From: JBOHER01 sp050701115
Lineage (GTDB): Bacteria > Actinomycetota > Actinomycetes > Mycobacteriales > Pseudonocardiaceae
Length of the DNA stretch: 51,716 nt
Direction: 5' to 3'
NCBI GenBank assembly: GCA_050701115.1
Contig: JBOHER010000319.1
Coordinates: forward strand, 1 to 51,716
Below, in pieces: positions 1 through 7,346 of this stretch; the first letter of the stretch is position 1, and each line of letters starts with the position of its first letter. A program made the position numbers and the translations under genes. Under the pieces are notes generated by a model. That model searched no databases. It saw only the letters and a list, made by a program, of their open reading frames with translations, and was not told the DNA's origin.

Positions 1-87
1 GGTGAAGGCCGCGATGAGCGTGCTGCCGTGCACTACTACAACACCGTCGCGGAGATCGATGAGCTCTGCGGGGCGCTTGAGAAGTAG
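1..87 (+). CDS. C-terminal end of a class V aminotransferase (cysteine desulfurase-like), partial
   Basis: The first 28 codons are open from the window edge and end in TAG. They read GEGRDERAAVHYYNTVAEID and then a short helix ending ELCGALEK. A histidine-tyrosine stretch followed by N-T-x-x-E-I-D is the usual last strand and helix of SufS/CsdA-like, PLP-dependent class V aminotransferases. Only the tail is visible, so the substrate cannot be judged. The gene is convergent with the ArsR gene that follows and is probably unrelated to the zinc locus. Confidence 0.6.
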   Translation, partial: GEGRDERAAVHYYNTVAEIDELCGALEK

Positions 88-98
88 CCCGGCCGAGA

Positions 99-434
99 TC
101 ACCTGCGATGGTGCGGGATGCCCTGCACGGCGTGGTCGGCGTAGTGCAGAGCCTCGGCCACCAGGGTTTCCAGGTGATCGCTGGTGATGCGGTAGAGCAT
201 GCGTCGCCCATCGCGGCGGGCCTGCACGAGCCCGGCCAGGCGAAGCCGACCGAGGTGCTGGGAAACCGAGGATCGTGACGCGGCGACCTGAGTGGTCAGC
301 GTGGTCACGTCCTGCTCCCTCGTCAGGAGGCGCAAGAGGTGCAGGCGGGTGGGGTCGGCGAGGTGGGTGAGGACCTCGGCAGCCACCCTGAACTGTTCGG
401 TGGCCACGGGCGACCGGGTAACGCTCGCGTCCAT
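99..434 (-). CDS. ArsR/SmtB-family metal-responsive repressor
   Basis: A winged-helix repressor of about 111 residues that should bind DNA as a dimer and release it on binding metal. The sequence shows LADPTRLHLLRLL, then the recognition helix SRSSVSQHLGRLRLAGLV and the wing RRDGRRMLYRI. The last helix carries several histidines (DHLETLVAEALHYADH, then HH near the end), resembling the alpha-5 zinc site of SmtB/CzrA, although the exact D-x-H spacing is not kept. The reading frame extends further up, but an ATG at 434 places the start just downstream of a palindrome at 440-467, whereas longer starts would lie in or beyond it. It is divergent from a CDF efflux gene, so zinc or a similar divalent metal is the likely signal. 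Metal identity is inferred. Confidence 0.85.
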   Translation of the reverse strand: MDASVTRSPVATEQFRVAAEVLTHLADPTRLHLLRLLTREQDVTTLTTQVAASRSSVSQHLGRLRLAGLVQARRDGRRMLYRITSDHLETLVAEALHYADHAVQGIPHHRR

Positions 435-439
435 GACGT

Positions 440-467
440 CATTATGCGCGCGCATGGTTGCATAATG
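440..467. promoter_or_regulatory. Probable ArsR-family operator between the repressor and CDF genes
   Basis: CATTATGC (440-447) and GCATAATG (460-467) are perfect 8-bp inverted arms separated by 12 bp. AT-rich imperfect palindromes of this type are the classical SmtB/CzrA/CmtR operators. The site lies in the short divergent intergenic region, so one bound dimer could silence both genes. Confidence 0.7.
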
Positions 468-522
468 ACCCCTACCCGGGCATCCTGGCAAGAGGACACC
501 ACGCGAGCGGGGGTGCGGGGCC

Positions 523-1584
523 ATGGCAGGACAGCACGATCACGGTGGAGAACATGGCCACCGGCACCACCGTGGGCATGGCGGCAACGACCGACGGTCG
601 GGGCGGCCGGCGTCGCTGTGGCACCGAGTGCGGCATACCATAACCCCGCACAGCCACGACAGCACCGACCGGATCGACGCCGCCCTGGAGACGAGCAAGC
701 GGGGCGTACGCACGCTGGTGTGGTCGTTCGTCGTATTGTTCCTCACCGCGGTGGTGCAGCTGGTGATCGTGCTGTTCACCGGCTCGGTTGCCCTGCTGGG
801 CGACACCATTCACAACTTCGCGGACGCGTTGACCGCGCTGCCGGTCGGGATCGCGTTCCTGCTCGGCCGCCGGGTCGCGACGCGGCGCTACACCTATGGT
901 CTTGGGCGCGCGGAAGACCTCGCGGGCGTGGTGGTGGTGCTGATCATCGCCGTGTCGGTAGCGCTGGCCGGCTACGAATCAGTGCTGCGTCTGATCGACC
1001 CGCAGCCGGTGCGTCATCTGTGGGTAGTCGCGGTCGCCGGCATCATCGGGTTCGCCGGTAATGAGGTCGTCGCGCGCTGGCGCATCACCGTGGGCCGGGA
1101 GATCGGATCTGCCGCTCTGGTCGCGGACGGGCTGCACGCCCGCACGGACGGATTTACGTCGTTGGCTGTGGTGCTCGGCGCGGCCGGGTTGGCACTGGGA
1201 TTCCCGCTGGCCGACCCGATCGTCGGCCTGGCGATCACGGTGGCGATCCTGTTCGTGCTGCGCGATGCCGCCAAGGAGGTGTTCCGCCGGCTCATGGACG
1301 CGGTTGATCCCGCGAGCGTCGAGCTCGTCGAACGCACCGCCGCAGAGGTTCCCGGCGTCCTCAAGGCGGACGAAGTGCGGATGCGCTGGATCGGGCACAG
1401 CCTGCGTGCGGAACTCGCGGTCACCGTCGACTCCGTGCTGACCGTGAAGCAGGCGCACTGCATCGCGCATGACGTCGAGCACCAGCTCATGCACATCGTT
1501 CCTCGGCTCACCGCCGCCGTAGTGCACACCGAACCAGCCACCGGCGCGGAGGCCGCCCACGAAGCACTCGCACACCACCGCTGA
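523..1584 (+). CDS. Cation diffusion facilitator (CDF) family metal exporter
   Basis: A 353-residue inner-membrane proton/metal antiporter, probably for Zn(II) or a related divalent ion. The N-terminus is very His-rich (MAGQHDHGGEHGHRHHRGHG), a common cytoplasmic metal-collecting tail. Six hydrophobic segments follow. The metal-site signatures are visible: H-N-F-A-D in the second helix (about residues 91-95) and H-A-R-T-D in the fifth (about 206-210). After residue 270 a soluble alpha/beta domain matches the CDF dimerisation domain. It is transcribed away from the ArsR gene across the operator, so it is probably derepressed by metal. Length is normal for the family. Confidence 0.92.
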   Translation: MAGQHDHGGEHGHRHHRGHGGNDRRSGRPASLWHRVRHTITPHSHDSTDRIDAALETSKRGVRTLVWSFVVLFLTAVVQLVIVLFTGSVALLGDTIHNFADALTALPVGIAFLLGRRVATRRYTYGLGRAEDLAGVVVVLIIAVSVALAGYESVLRLIDPQPVRHLWVVAVAGIIGFAGNEVVARWRITVGREIGSAALVADGLHARTDGFTSLAVVLGAAGLALGFPLADPIVGLAITVAILFVLRDAAKEVFRRLMDAVDPASVELVERTAAEVPGVLKADEVRMRWIGHSLRAELAVTVDSVLTVKQAHCIAHDVEHQLMHIVPRLTAAVVHTEPATGAEAAHEALAHHR

Positions 1585-1637
1585 TGACTCCTACTCAACT
1601 TTGGTCGGTGAGGTGGTGGCCGAGTTGTCGATATTCG

Positions 1638-1879
1638 GGGCAGGGACAGCTGAGGTCGGGGATGTCCCGCAGCGCGAACAAGCGTGCAGGGCCGGTGAGC
1701 AGAAAGCGTCAGGGGCGTGGATCAACGTCCACCTCATGCTTGATCGCAAGCAGGAGGTCCGGCACGCGTTGCACTTCGTCGATGAACATTAGACGGTCGT
1801 GGTGTACGAAACTCGCGGGGTCGGCGTCAGCGGCCGCGCGAGTCGCCGCTTCGTCGAGATAATGGAGTTCCGCGCCGGT
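1638..1879 (-). pseudogene. Remnant of a DUF4143-type AAA ATPase
   Basis: Read on the minus strand, about 80 codons match the front part of the DUF4143-containing ATPases. They give a Y-L-D-E acidic start, a Walker B-like LMFIDEVQRVPDLLLAIK, then V-D-x-D-x-R-P, an in-frame TGA at 1709-1711, and in the same frame RFLLTGPARLFAL, which corresponds to the family's R-F-L-L-T-G-S-A-x-L. Walker A and the rest of the roughly 400-residue protein are missing, and the match is lost below about 1640. This is a dead fragment. The TGA sits where the family usually has Gly. Bases 1585-1637 hold nothing recognisable. Confidence 0.6.
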
Positions 1880-1884
1880 CCATA

Positions 1885-1920
1885 GTTGATCTGCCGAAGA
1901 GTAGATGGTTGATCTGCCGA
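1885..1920. repeat. Pair of 13-bp direct repeats at the edge of the ATPase remnant
   Basis: GTTGATCTGCCGA occurs at 1885-1897 and again at 1908-1920, 23 bp apart, immediately upstream (minus-strand sense) of the ATPase remnant. It could be the footprint of an insertion or deletion that destroyed the gene, or a pair of binding sites. No transposase remains nearby. About 80 bp of unassigned sequence follow, up to the copper operators. Confidence 0.4.
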
Positions 1921-2001
1921 TACTTTTGTTGGTTGGCGTGCCGGGAGAACGCCCAGCGACGGTCGATCGTGACGCACATCGCCGGCCCATCCTTTGGCAA
2001 C

Positions 2002-2076
2002 CCTACCCCCCTAGGGTATATATGACTCAAGCAGGCAAGGCCCATGACTCGGACTTGAATACGGGTATGGGGTATT
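2002..2076 (+). promoter_or_regulatory. CsoR-type operator/promoter region of the copper operon
   Basis: Two GC-cored, TA-flanked palindromic stretches lie upstream of csoR: TACCCCCCTAGGGTA at 2004-2018 and AATACGGGTATGGGGTATT at 2058-2076. CsoR operators are G/C-tract pseudo-palindromes of the form TACCC...GGGTA. The second overlaps a TATTAT sequence (2073-2078) that could serve as a -10. Autorepression of the csoR-copZ-copA operon is the expected use. Exact promoter positions are inferred. Confidence 0.6.
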
Positions 2077-2110
2077 ATGGGCCCGTCGGCCGGGAGTGAA
2101 GGAGAGTCAG

Positions 2111-2392
2111 ATGCGGGGATACACCGGAGACAAGGACGCTTACCTCAAGCGGCTGCGGCGCATCGAGGGTCAGATTCGTGGGTTGCAGCGGATGGTGGAG
2201 AACGACGAGTACTGCATCGACGTGCTAACCCAGATCTCTGCGGCCACCAAGGCGCTGCAATCGGTGTCCATCGGTCTGATGGACGAGCACCTCAGGCACT
2301 GCGTGGCCGAGGCGATCGCCGAAGGCGGCGAGACCGCCGATGCGAAGGTCCGGGAAGCCAGCGACGCCATCGCCCGGCTCGTCCGCTCCTGA
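2111..2392 (+). CDS. csoR: CsoR copper-sensing transcriptional repressor
   Basis: An all-helical DUF156/CsoR repressor of 93 residues that releases operator DNA when it binds Cu(I). The Cu(I) ligand set is complete: a Cys in EYCIDVL, and His and Cys in the next helix as H-L-R-H-C (H-x3-C). The ATG at 2111 has AAGGAG at 2099-2104. An in-frame GTG at 2096 lies ahead of that RBS, so the shorter start is preferred. It is the first gene of a plus-strand set with copZ, a His-rich exported protein and copA, and operator-like sites lie upstream. A formaldehyde or nickel sensor of the same fold is less likely given these neighbours. Confidence 0.93.
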   Translation: MRGYTGDKDAYLKRLRRIEGQIRGLQRMVENDEYCIDVLTQISAATKALQSVSIGLMDEHLRHCVAEAIAEGGETADAKVREASDAIARLVRS

Positions 2393-2424
2393 ATGAGAAA
2401 GATTCAACACCGAAGGGAAATCCG

Positions 2425-2634
2425 ATGACCGAAACCACCTACATCGTGACCGGAATGACCTGCGACCACTGCGCTCGCTCGGTGAGCGAAGAGGTCAGTG
2501 GCATCAACGGCGTGACCGACGTGTCGGTGGACCTGCCGACCGGCGCGGTCACCGTCAGCAGCTCCGACGATCTCGATGTCGCCGATGTTCAGGCGGCTGT
2601 CGAGGAAGCCGGTTACGAACTGAGCGCCCGGTAG
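2425..2634 (+). CDS. copZ: CopZ-like Cu(I) metallochaperone (HMA domain)
   Basis: A 69-residue single heavy-metal-associated domain with the metal loop GMTCDHC near the N-terminus and the usual beta-alpha-beta-beta-alpha-beta outline ending VEEAGYEL. It should carry Cu(I) in the cytoplasm to the CopA ATPase or to CsoR. AAGGGA at 2413-2418 precedes the ATG. The His within the CxxC loop (C-D-H-C) is a less common variant; most CopZ have Ala, Gly or Ser there. It lies 32 bp after csoR and is presumably co-transcribed. Confidence 0.93.
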   Translation: MTETTYIVTGMTCDHCARSVSEEVSGINGVTDVSVDLPTGAVTVSSSDDLDVADVQAAVEEAGYELSAR

Positions 2635-2681
2635 CTGGGCGCTCCCCATCTCGCGGGGGCGACCCCGCAGCAAGGACGGAC

Positions 2682-3569
2682 ATGAACACAGCAGCGAAGC
2701 TCTCCGTATACGGTGTGGCGCTCGCCCTTGTCGCCGGTGGCGGCTGGGCGGTCGGCACCGCTGTCGGTCCCTTCAACGTCTCAGGCGCCGAGGACGCCGG
2801 ACACGGGGACAACCACAGCGGCACCGTCACGGAGGCCGCGCAAATCGACCAGCCCGGCGGGCTGGTGTCGTCCAGGGGCGGCTACACCCTCACGCCCACC
2901 AGCACGACGCTGACGCCGGGGACCACCGAGTCGTTTTCCTTCCGCATCATCGGTCCCGACGGCCGACCGGTCACCAGATACGACGTCGAGCATGAGAAGC
3001 GCATGCATCTGATCGTGGTACGCCGCGACACCGCGGACTTCCAGCACGTCCATCCGGAGCTGCGCTCCGATGGCACCTGGACGGTTCCGCTGAATCTCGC
3101 ACGGGCAGGTAGTTACCGGGCGTTCGCGGACTTCGCACCAACCGGGGCGGAGCCGACGACCCTCGGGGTCGACCTGGCCGCACCGGGCGACTTCCAGCCG
3201 GTCAGCTATTCGCCGGAGCGGGTGTCCACAGTGGACGGCTATCAGGTACGTCTCGACGGCGAACTTGTTCCCGGGCAGACGTCCGAGGTGACGTTGAGCG
3301 TCAGCAAGGGCGGCGAGCCGGTCACCGGCCTGCAACCCTACCTCGGCGCGTATGGGCACCTGGTCGCACTGCGGCAAGGTGACCTGGCCTACCTGCACGT
3401 GCATCCGGACGGGGAGCCGGGCGACGGCACGACCGAACCCGGTCCGGACGTCACCTTCTACGCCGAGGTCCCCTCGGCGGGAGGTTACCGGCTGTTCCTG
3501 GACTTTCAGCACGACGGGAAGGTCCGCACCGCGGAGTTCACGTTGCCGGCAGGAAGGAATTCGCGATGA
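2682..3569 (+). CDS. Membrane-anchored or secreted His-motif protein of the copper operon
   Basis: A 295-residue protein with one N-terminal hydrophobic segment (about residues 8-30, LSVYGVALALVAGGGWAVGT), so anchored to or exported across the membrane. The outer part shows two similar beta-rich modules. Each has a His followed by paired histidines: HLIVVRRDTADFQHVHPEL in the first, and HLVALR plus YLHVHPDG in the second. Such H-x-H clusters are typical of extracytoplasmic copper-binding beta-sandwiches. Position between copZ and copA, with an ATGA overlap into copA, supports a role in copper resistance, perhaps as a periplasmic-type sink. The family is usually annotated only as heavy-metal-associated or hypothetical. 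Function is inferred from motifs and context. Confidence 0.75.
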   Translation: MNTAAKLSVYGVALALVAGGGWAVGTAVGPFNVSGAEDAGHGDNHSGTVTEAAQIDQPGGLVSSRGGYTLTPTSTTLTPGTTESFSFRIIGPDGRPVTRYDVEHEKRMHLIVVRRDTADFQHVHPELRSDGTWTVPLNLARAGSYRAFADFAPTGAEPTTLGVDLAAPGDFQPVSYSPERVSTVDGYQVRLDGELVPGQTSEVTLSVSKGGEPVTGLQPYLGAYGHLVALRQGDLAYLHVHPDGEPGDGTTEPGPDVTFYAEVPSAGGYRLFLDFQHDGKVRTAEFTLPAGRNSR

Positions 3570-5839
3570 CTTCGGACCTTCAGGCTCCCCGGCCGATTGC
3601 CGGGGGCGAGGTCGAGTTGGCTATCGGCGGTATGACCTGCGCTTCGTGTGCCAACCGGATCGAGAAGCGGCTGAACAAACTCGATGGCGTGACCGCGACC
3701 GTCAACTACGCCACCGAGAAAGCCAAGGTTGCCTTCCCGGAAGGCATCACCACCGATGACCTGATCGCTCAGGTCAACAAGGCCGGATACACCGCGACGC
3801 CGCCGCGGCCGCAGGCCGAGCCGGGCACCGACACGGCCGACGACGAGGAGGACTCGATCCGCCCGCTGCGCGACCGGACGTTCGTCAGCCTCGGGCTGGC
3901 GATCCCGGTGATCGCGCTGGCGATGATCCCTGCGTGGCAGTTCACCTACTGGCAATGGGCGTCGCTGGCGCTCGCGGCACCGGTGGTCGTGTGGGGTGGT
4001 CTACCGTTCCACGTCGCCGCCTGGAAGAACCTCAAGCTGGGTACGGCAACGATGGACACGCTGATCTCGATGGGCACGAGCGCGGCCTTCCTGTGGTCGC
4101 TCTACGCGCTGTTCCTCGGATCGGCGGGAGAGCCCGGGATGATCCACCAGTTCGAGCTGACCATCACGCGGATCGATGGGGCGTCGAACATCTACCTCGA
4201 GGTCGCCGCGGGAGTCACCGCGGCCATCCTGCTCGGGCGCTTCTTCGAGGCTCGGTCGAAGCGCCGGGCCGGAGCCGCGCTGCGGGCACTCCTCGAACTG
4301 GGAGCCAAGGAAGTCTCGGTGTTGCGCGATGGCATCGAGCAGCGGATACCCGTGGACCAGCTGTCCGTGGGTGACCTCTTCCTGGTGCGGCCCGGCGAGA
4401 AGATCGCCACCGACGGCGTCGTCGCGGAAGGCAGTTCGGCGGTCGACATGAGCATGCTGACCGGTGAGTCGGTGCCGGTCGAGGTCGCGCCCGGCTCGGC
4501 GGTTGCCGGTGCCACCGTCAACGCCGGTGGCCGCCTGGTGGTCAGGGCCACCCGCGTCGGTGCCGACACCCAGCTCGCCCAGATGGCCAAGCTGGTGGAG
4601 GAGGCTCAGAACGGTAAGGCGGAGGTCCAGCGCCTTGCCGACCGGATCTCCGGGATCTTCGTCCCGATCGTCATCCTGCTGGCCATGGCCAGCCTCGGGT
4701 TCTGGCTGGGGACCGGCTCGCCGGTGGCCGCGGGCTTCACCGCCGCGGTGGCGGTGCTGATCATCGCCTGCCCGTGTGCCCTTGGCCTCGCCACGCCGAC
4801 CGCGCTGCTGGTGGGTACCGGTCGAGGCGCCCAGCTGGGCATCCTGATCAAGGGCCCCGAAGTGCTGGAAAGCACCCGCCGCGTCGACACCGTGGTGCTG
4901 GACAAGACGGGCACGGTCACCACCGGTCAGATGGCCCTGCTCGACGTCCACGTCGCCGAGGACGTGGACGCAGACGAGGTGCTGCGGTTGGCGGGTGCGT
5001 TGGAAGACGCCTCGGAGCACCCGATCGCCCAGGCCATCGCCCGCGGTGCCCGGGACAAAGTGGGCGCGCTGCCTGCCGTCGAGGAGTTCACCAACGTCGA
5101 AGGCCTTGGTGTGCAAGGCATCGTCGACGGCCGCGCGGTGCTCGTGGGCCGGACCACGCTGCTCGAACAGTGGAGCCTGCACCTCACTCCCGAGCTTGCC
5201 AAGGCCAAAGCCGCCGCTGAGGCGCAGGGCAAGACGGCTGTTGCGGTCGGTTGGGACGGGAAAGCGCGCGCGGTGCTCGTCATCGCCGACACCGTCAAAC
5301 CCACCTCGCGTGAAGCCATTCGTCAGCTACGGGACCTCGGCCTGACCCCGGTGCTGCTCACCGGCGACAACGCGGCCGTCGCCCGGTCGGTTGCCGCGGA
5401 AGTGGGCATTGGTGAAGTCATCGCCGAGGTGATGCCCAAGGACAAGGTGGACGTGGTCAAGCGCCTGCAGTCCGAGGGCGCAGTGGTGGCCATGGTCGGC
5501 GACGGCATCAACGATGCCGCCGCGCTGGCGCAGGCCGATCTCGGCCTGGCGATGGGCACCGGAACCGATGTCGCGATCGAGGCCAGTGACCTGACCCTGG
5601 TGCGCGGGGACCTGCGGGTGGCGGCCGACGCGATCCGGCTGTCTCGCCGGACGCTCGGGACGATCAAGGGCAACCTGTTCTGGGCCTTCGCCTACAACGT
5701 CGCTGCCCTGCCATTGGCCGCGGCCGGGTTGCTCAACCCGCTGATCGCGGGCGCGGCGATGGCGTTCAGCTCGGTGTTCGTGGTCGGTAACAGCCTGCGG
5801 CTACGTCGCTTCCGTAGTGCCAACGGCGCGGCGACCTGA
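3566..5839 (+). CDS. copA: CopA-type P1B-1 Cu(I)-exporting ATPase
   Basis: A 757-residue heavy-metal P-type ATPase. One N-terminal HMA domain has GMTCASC (C25, C28). The other hallmarks are visible: TGES (299-302), the membrane copper motif CPC (402-404), the phosphorylated Asp in DKTGT (D446), an S-E-H-P motif in the nucleotide domain and GDGINDA around D646. Transmembrane helices flank these. It pumps Cu(I) out of the cytoplasm using ATP and probably receives copper from the CopZ encoded upstream. The start ATG overlaps the previous stop (ATGA), indicating translational coupling. Length and motifs are normal. Confidence 0.96.
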   Translation: MTSDLQAPRPIAGGEVELAIGGMTCASCANRIEKRLNKLDGVTATVNYATEKAKVAFPEGITTDDLIAQVNKAGYTATPPRPQAEPGTDTADDEEDSIRPLRDRTFVSLGLAIPVIALAMIPAWQFTYWQWASLALAAPVVVWGGLPFHVAAWKNLKLGTATMDTLISMGTSAAFLWSLYALFLGSAGEPGMIHQFELTITRIDGASNIYLEVAAGVTAAILLGRFFEARSKRRAGAALRALLELGAKEVSVLRDGIEQRIPVDQLSVGDLFLVRPGEKIATDGVVAEGSSAVDMSMLTGESVPVEVAPGSAVAGATVNAGGRLVVRATRVGADTQLAQMAKLVEEAQNGKAEVQRLADRISGIFVPIVILLAMASLGFWLGTGSPVAAGFTAAVAVLIIACPCALGLATPTALLVGTGRGAQLGILIKGPEVLESTRRVDTVVLDKTGTVTTGQMALLDVHVAEDVDADEVLRLAGALEDASEHPIAQAIARGARDKVGALPAVEEFTNVEGLGVQGIVDGRAVLVGRTTLLEQWSLHLTPELAKAKAAAEAQGKTAVAVGWDGKARAVLVIADTVKPTSREAIRQLRDLGLTPVLLTGDNAAVARSVAAEVGIGEVIAEVMPKDKVDVVKRLQSEGAVVAMVGDGINDAAALAQADLGLAMGTGTDVAIEASDLTLVRGDLRVAADAIRLSRRTLGTIKGNLFWAFAYNVAALPLAAAGLLNPLIAGAAMAFSSVFVVGNSLRLRRFRSANGAAT

Positions 5840-5850
5840 TCACGGTCGGA

Positions 5851-6108
5851 ATGCGGGAGCTCTCCCAGCGCACGGCGAAGGTGATGGCGCTGGTCCGTGC
5901 GGGCGAGACCGTCGAGGTCACCGACCGGGGTAAGACCGTGGCGCGGATCGTGCCTGCCGTCGACGACCGCTACGCCCAACTGGTGGCTGCCGGAGTGATC
6001 CGACCGGCCAAGCGGCCCTTCGAGATCGCTCACCTGCACGAACCCGCGGCGAACCCGACCGGACGCTCAACCGAGGAGTGGCTGGCCGATCTTCGCGGCG
6101 AGCACTGA
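5851..6108 (+). CDS. Phd/YefM-type antitoxin
   Basis: An 85-residue protein with the Phd/YefM N-terminal fold: MRELSQRTAKVMALVRAGETVEVTDRGKTVARIVPA. The C-terminus (RSTEEWLADLRGEH) would wrap the toxin. It starts 11 bp after copA, and its stop touches the ATG of a PIN-domain gene (TGA-ATG), a standard antitoxin-toxin arrangement. Upstream codons in frame read I-T-V-G, resembling the usual first residues of relatives, but offer no start codon, so the 5' end may have been trimmed when it came to rest behind copA. Confidence 0.85.
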   Translation: MRELSQRTAKVMALVRAGETVEVTDRGKTVARIVPAVDDRYAQLVAAGVIRPAKRPFEIAHLHEPAANPTGRSTEEWLADLRGEH

Positions 6109-6660
6109 ATGCCGACCAGGGTCTACGTCGACACCTCAGAAGTAGCGAAACTGTTCATCGCCGGGCAGGAGACCACTGAACTCCGAAAGTGGCTCGGCGA
6201 ACTGTCCGATCCTCGCCTGGTGTCCTCGGCGTTGCTGGCCGTGGAACTCCTGCGGCTGCTCCGCCTGGTCAACCCCGCCACGCTCGCGTCCGCGGAACAG
6301 TTCCTGTCGACTGACGTCGACATAGTGGAGATCACGCCGCCCGTGCTGGATGACGCGGCGACGGTACCGCCGACGCGCCTGCGCACCCTTGATGCCATCC
6401 ACCTGCCCGGCCTGCGGCTGGACTACCACTTTCAGACCGGCGACCCGGACGTCGACACCACCGCAGTCAACGTCCGCGCGCTGCGTACCCAGGCCGAGGA
6501 CCTGTCCGCCACGGCGGCCCGCCGCCGGCTTGCCCGATCGGGCCGCCGACCATGCCCCGGTCGACCCTCCGATCGAACGCCGCTTCCTCGAATCAACCAC
6601 GGAGGAGGTGGCCGCGGATCTCGTGGTCGACGCCACCGGCTGATAGGGCAAACCCCGTAG
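6109..6660 (+). CDS. PIN-domain (VapC-like) toxin with an abnormal C-terminal half, probably inactive
   Basis: The first about 100 residues look like a VapC RNase. VYVDTSEVAKLF carries the first acidic residue, SALLAVELLRLLR the next, and RTLDAIHL the third. Intact relatives continue with A-T-A-x-x-L and a T-x-D strand, and stop at 130-140 residues. Here the match ends right after DAIHL, and the frame runs on to 183 residues of Arg/Pro-rich sequence unlike a PIN domain, so the fourth acidic residue and last helices appear lost. Another plus frame at about 6560-6643 ends ADLVVDATG, which resembles the motif of FAD-dependent monooxygenases, suggesting a join to a fragment of another gene. The antitoxin upstream is intact. 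Confidence 0.6.
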   Translation: MPTRVYVDTSEVAKLFIAGQETTELRKWLGELSDPRLVSSALLAVELLRLLRLVNPATLASAEQFLSTDVDIVEITPPVLDDAATVPPTRLRTLDAIHLPGLRLDYHFQTGDPDVDTTAVNVRALRTQAEDLSATAARRRLARSGRRPCPGRPSDRTPLPRINHGGGGRGSRGRRHRLIGQTP

Positions 6661-6712
6661 CGTGGACCTGAGCAGTTCACCGATGACGGAGTAACCGGGA
6701 AGGAACCCCGCT

Positions 6713-7306
6713 GTGGAACAGGTCGTGCTCCTCGATGAGACGGGACACGCCAGTGGAGTCGCGGACAAAGCCACCGTGCATCACCGAAACACCCCTCTGC
6801 ACCTGGCCTTCTCCTGTTACGTCATCAACGAGCGCAACGAACTGCTGCTGACCCGACGGGCCCTGACCAAGAAAACCTGGCCCGGGGTGTGGACCAACTC
6901 GTGCTGTGGCCACCCCGCTCCCGGCGAGTCACTCTCCACGGCGATACGCCGACGGATGCGGGACGAACTAGGCCTTACCGTCCAGCACCTGGATCTGGTA
7001 TTGCCCTCTTTCCGCTACCGCGCCGTGATGGAAAACGGAATCGTGGAAAACGAGATGTGCCCCGTCTTTCGCGCACGAATCACGGCGAACCCACGACCCG
7101 ACCCCGCCGAAGTCGACTCGGTGCGCTGGATTGACTGGACCGAGTTCACCGAAGCCGTGGCAAGCGGCACCGCGGAGGTCTCACCCTGGTGCGTCGATCA
7201 GGTACACGTGCTTCGGGACCTGGGACTCGACGCGCGGCGCTGGCCGACCGCGCCCGACGCGGAACTCCCGGCCGCCGCACGCCAGAATCCGCAAGCCGGC
7301 CGGTGA
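6713..7306 (+). CDS. idi: Isopentenyl-diphosphate delta-isomerase, type 1
   Basis: A 197-residue Nudix-fold enzyme interconverting IPP and DMAPP in isoprenoid biosynthesis. Signature regions are present: HLAFSCYVIN, the catalytic Cys in TNSCCGHP, the Nudix-like helix RRRMRDELG, and the catalytic Glu region in ENEMCPVF. The GTG start at 6713 has AAGGA at 6701-6705. Type 1 Idi needs Mg/Mn and no flavin. It stands alone here, with no carotenoid or other terpene gene beside it, although a short FAD-oxidoreductase-like scrap upstream (about 6560-6643) may hint at a lost neighbour. Confidence 0.95.
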   Translation: MEQVVLLDETGHASGVADKATVHHRNTPLHLAFSCYVINERNELLLTRRALTKKTWPGVWTNSCCGHPAPGESLSTAIRRRMRDELGLTVQHLDLVLPSFRYRAVMENGIVENEMCPVFRARITANPRPDPAEVDSVRWIDWTEFTEAVASGTAEVSPWCVDQVHVLRDLGLDARRWPTAPDAELPAAARQNPQAGR

Positions 7307-7346
7307 GGCGGCGAGACGGCATGAGGGTGGGGGTCCCGACCGTCCC

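Noticed and set aside
4001..5182. 393-codon minus-strand frame inside copA
   Set aside because: The copA frame has all P-type ATPase motifs; the antisense frame is a GC-bias shadow.
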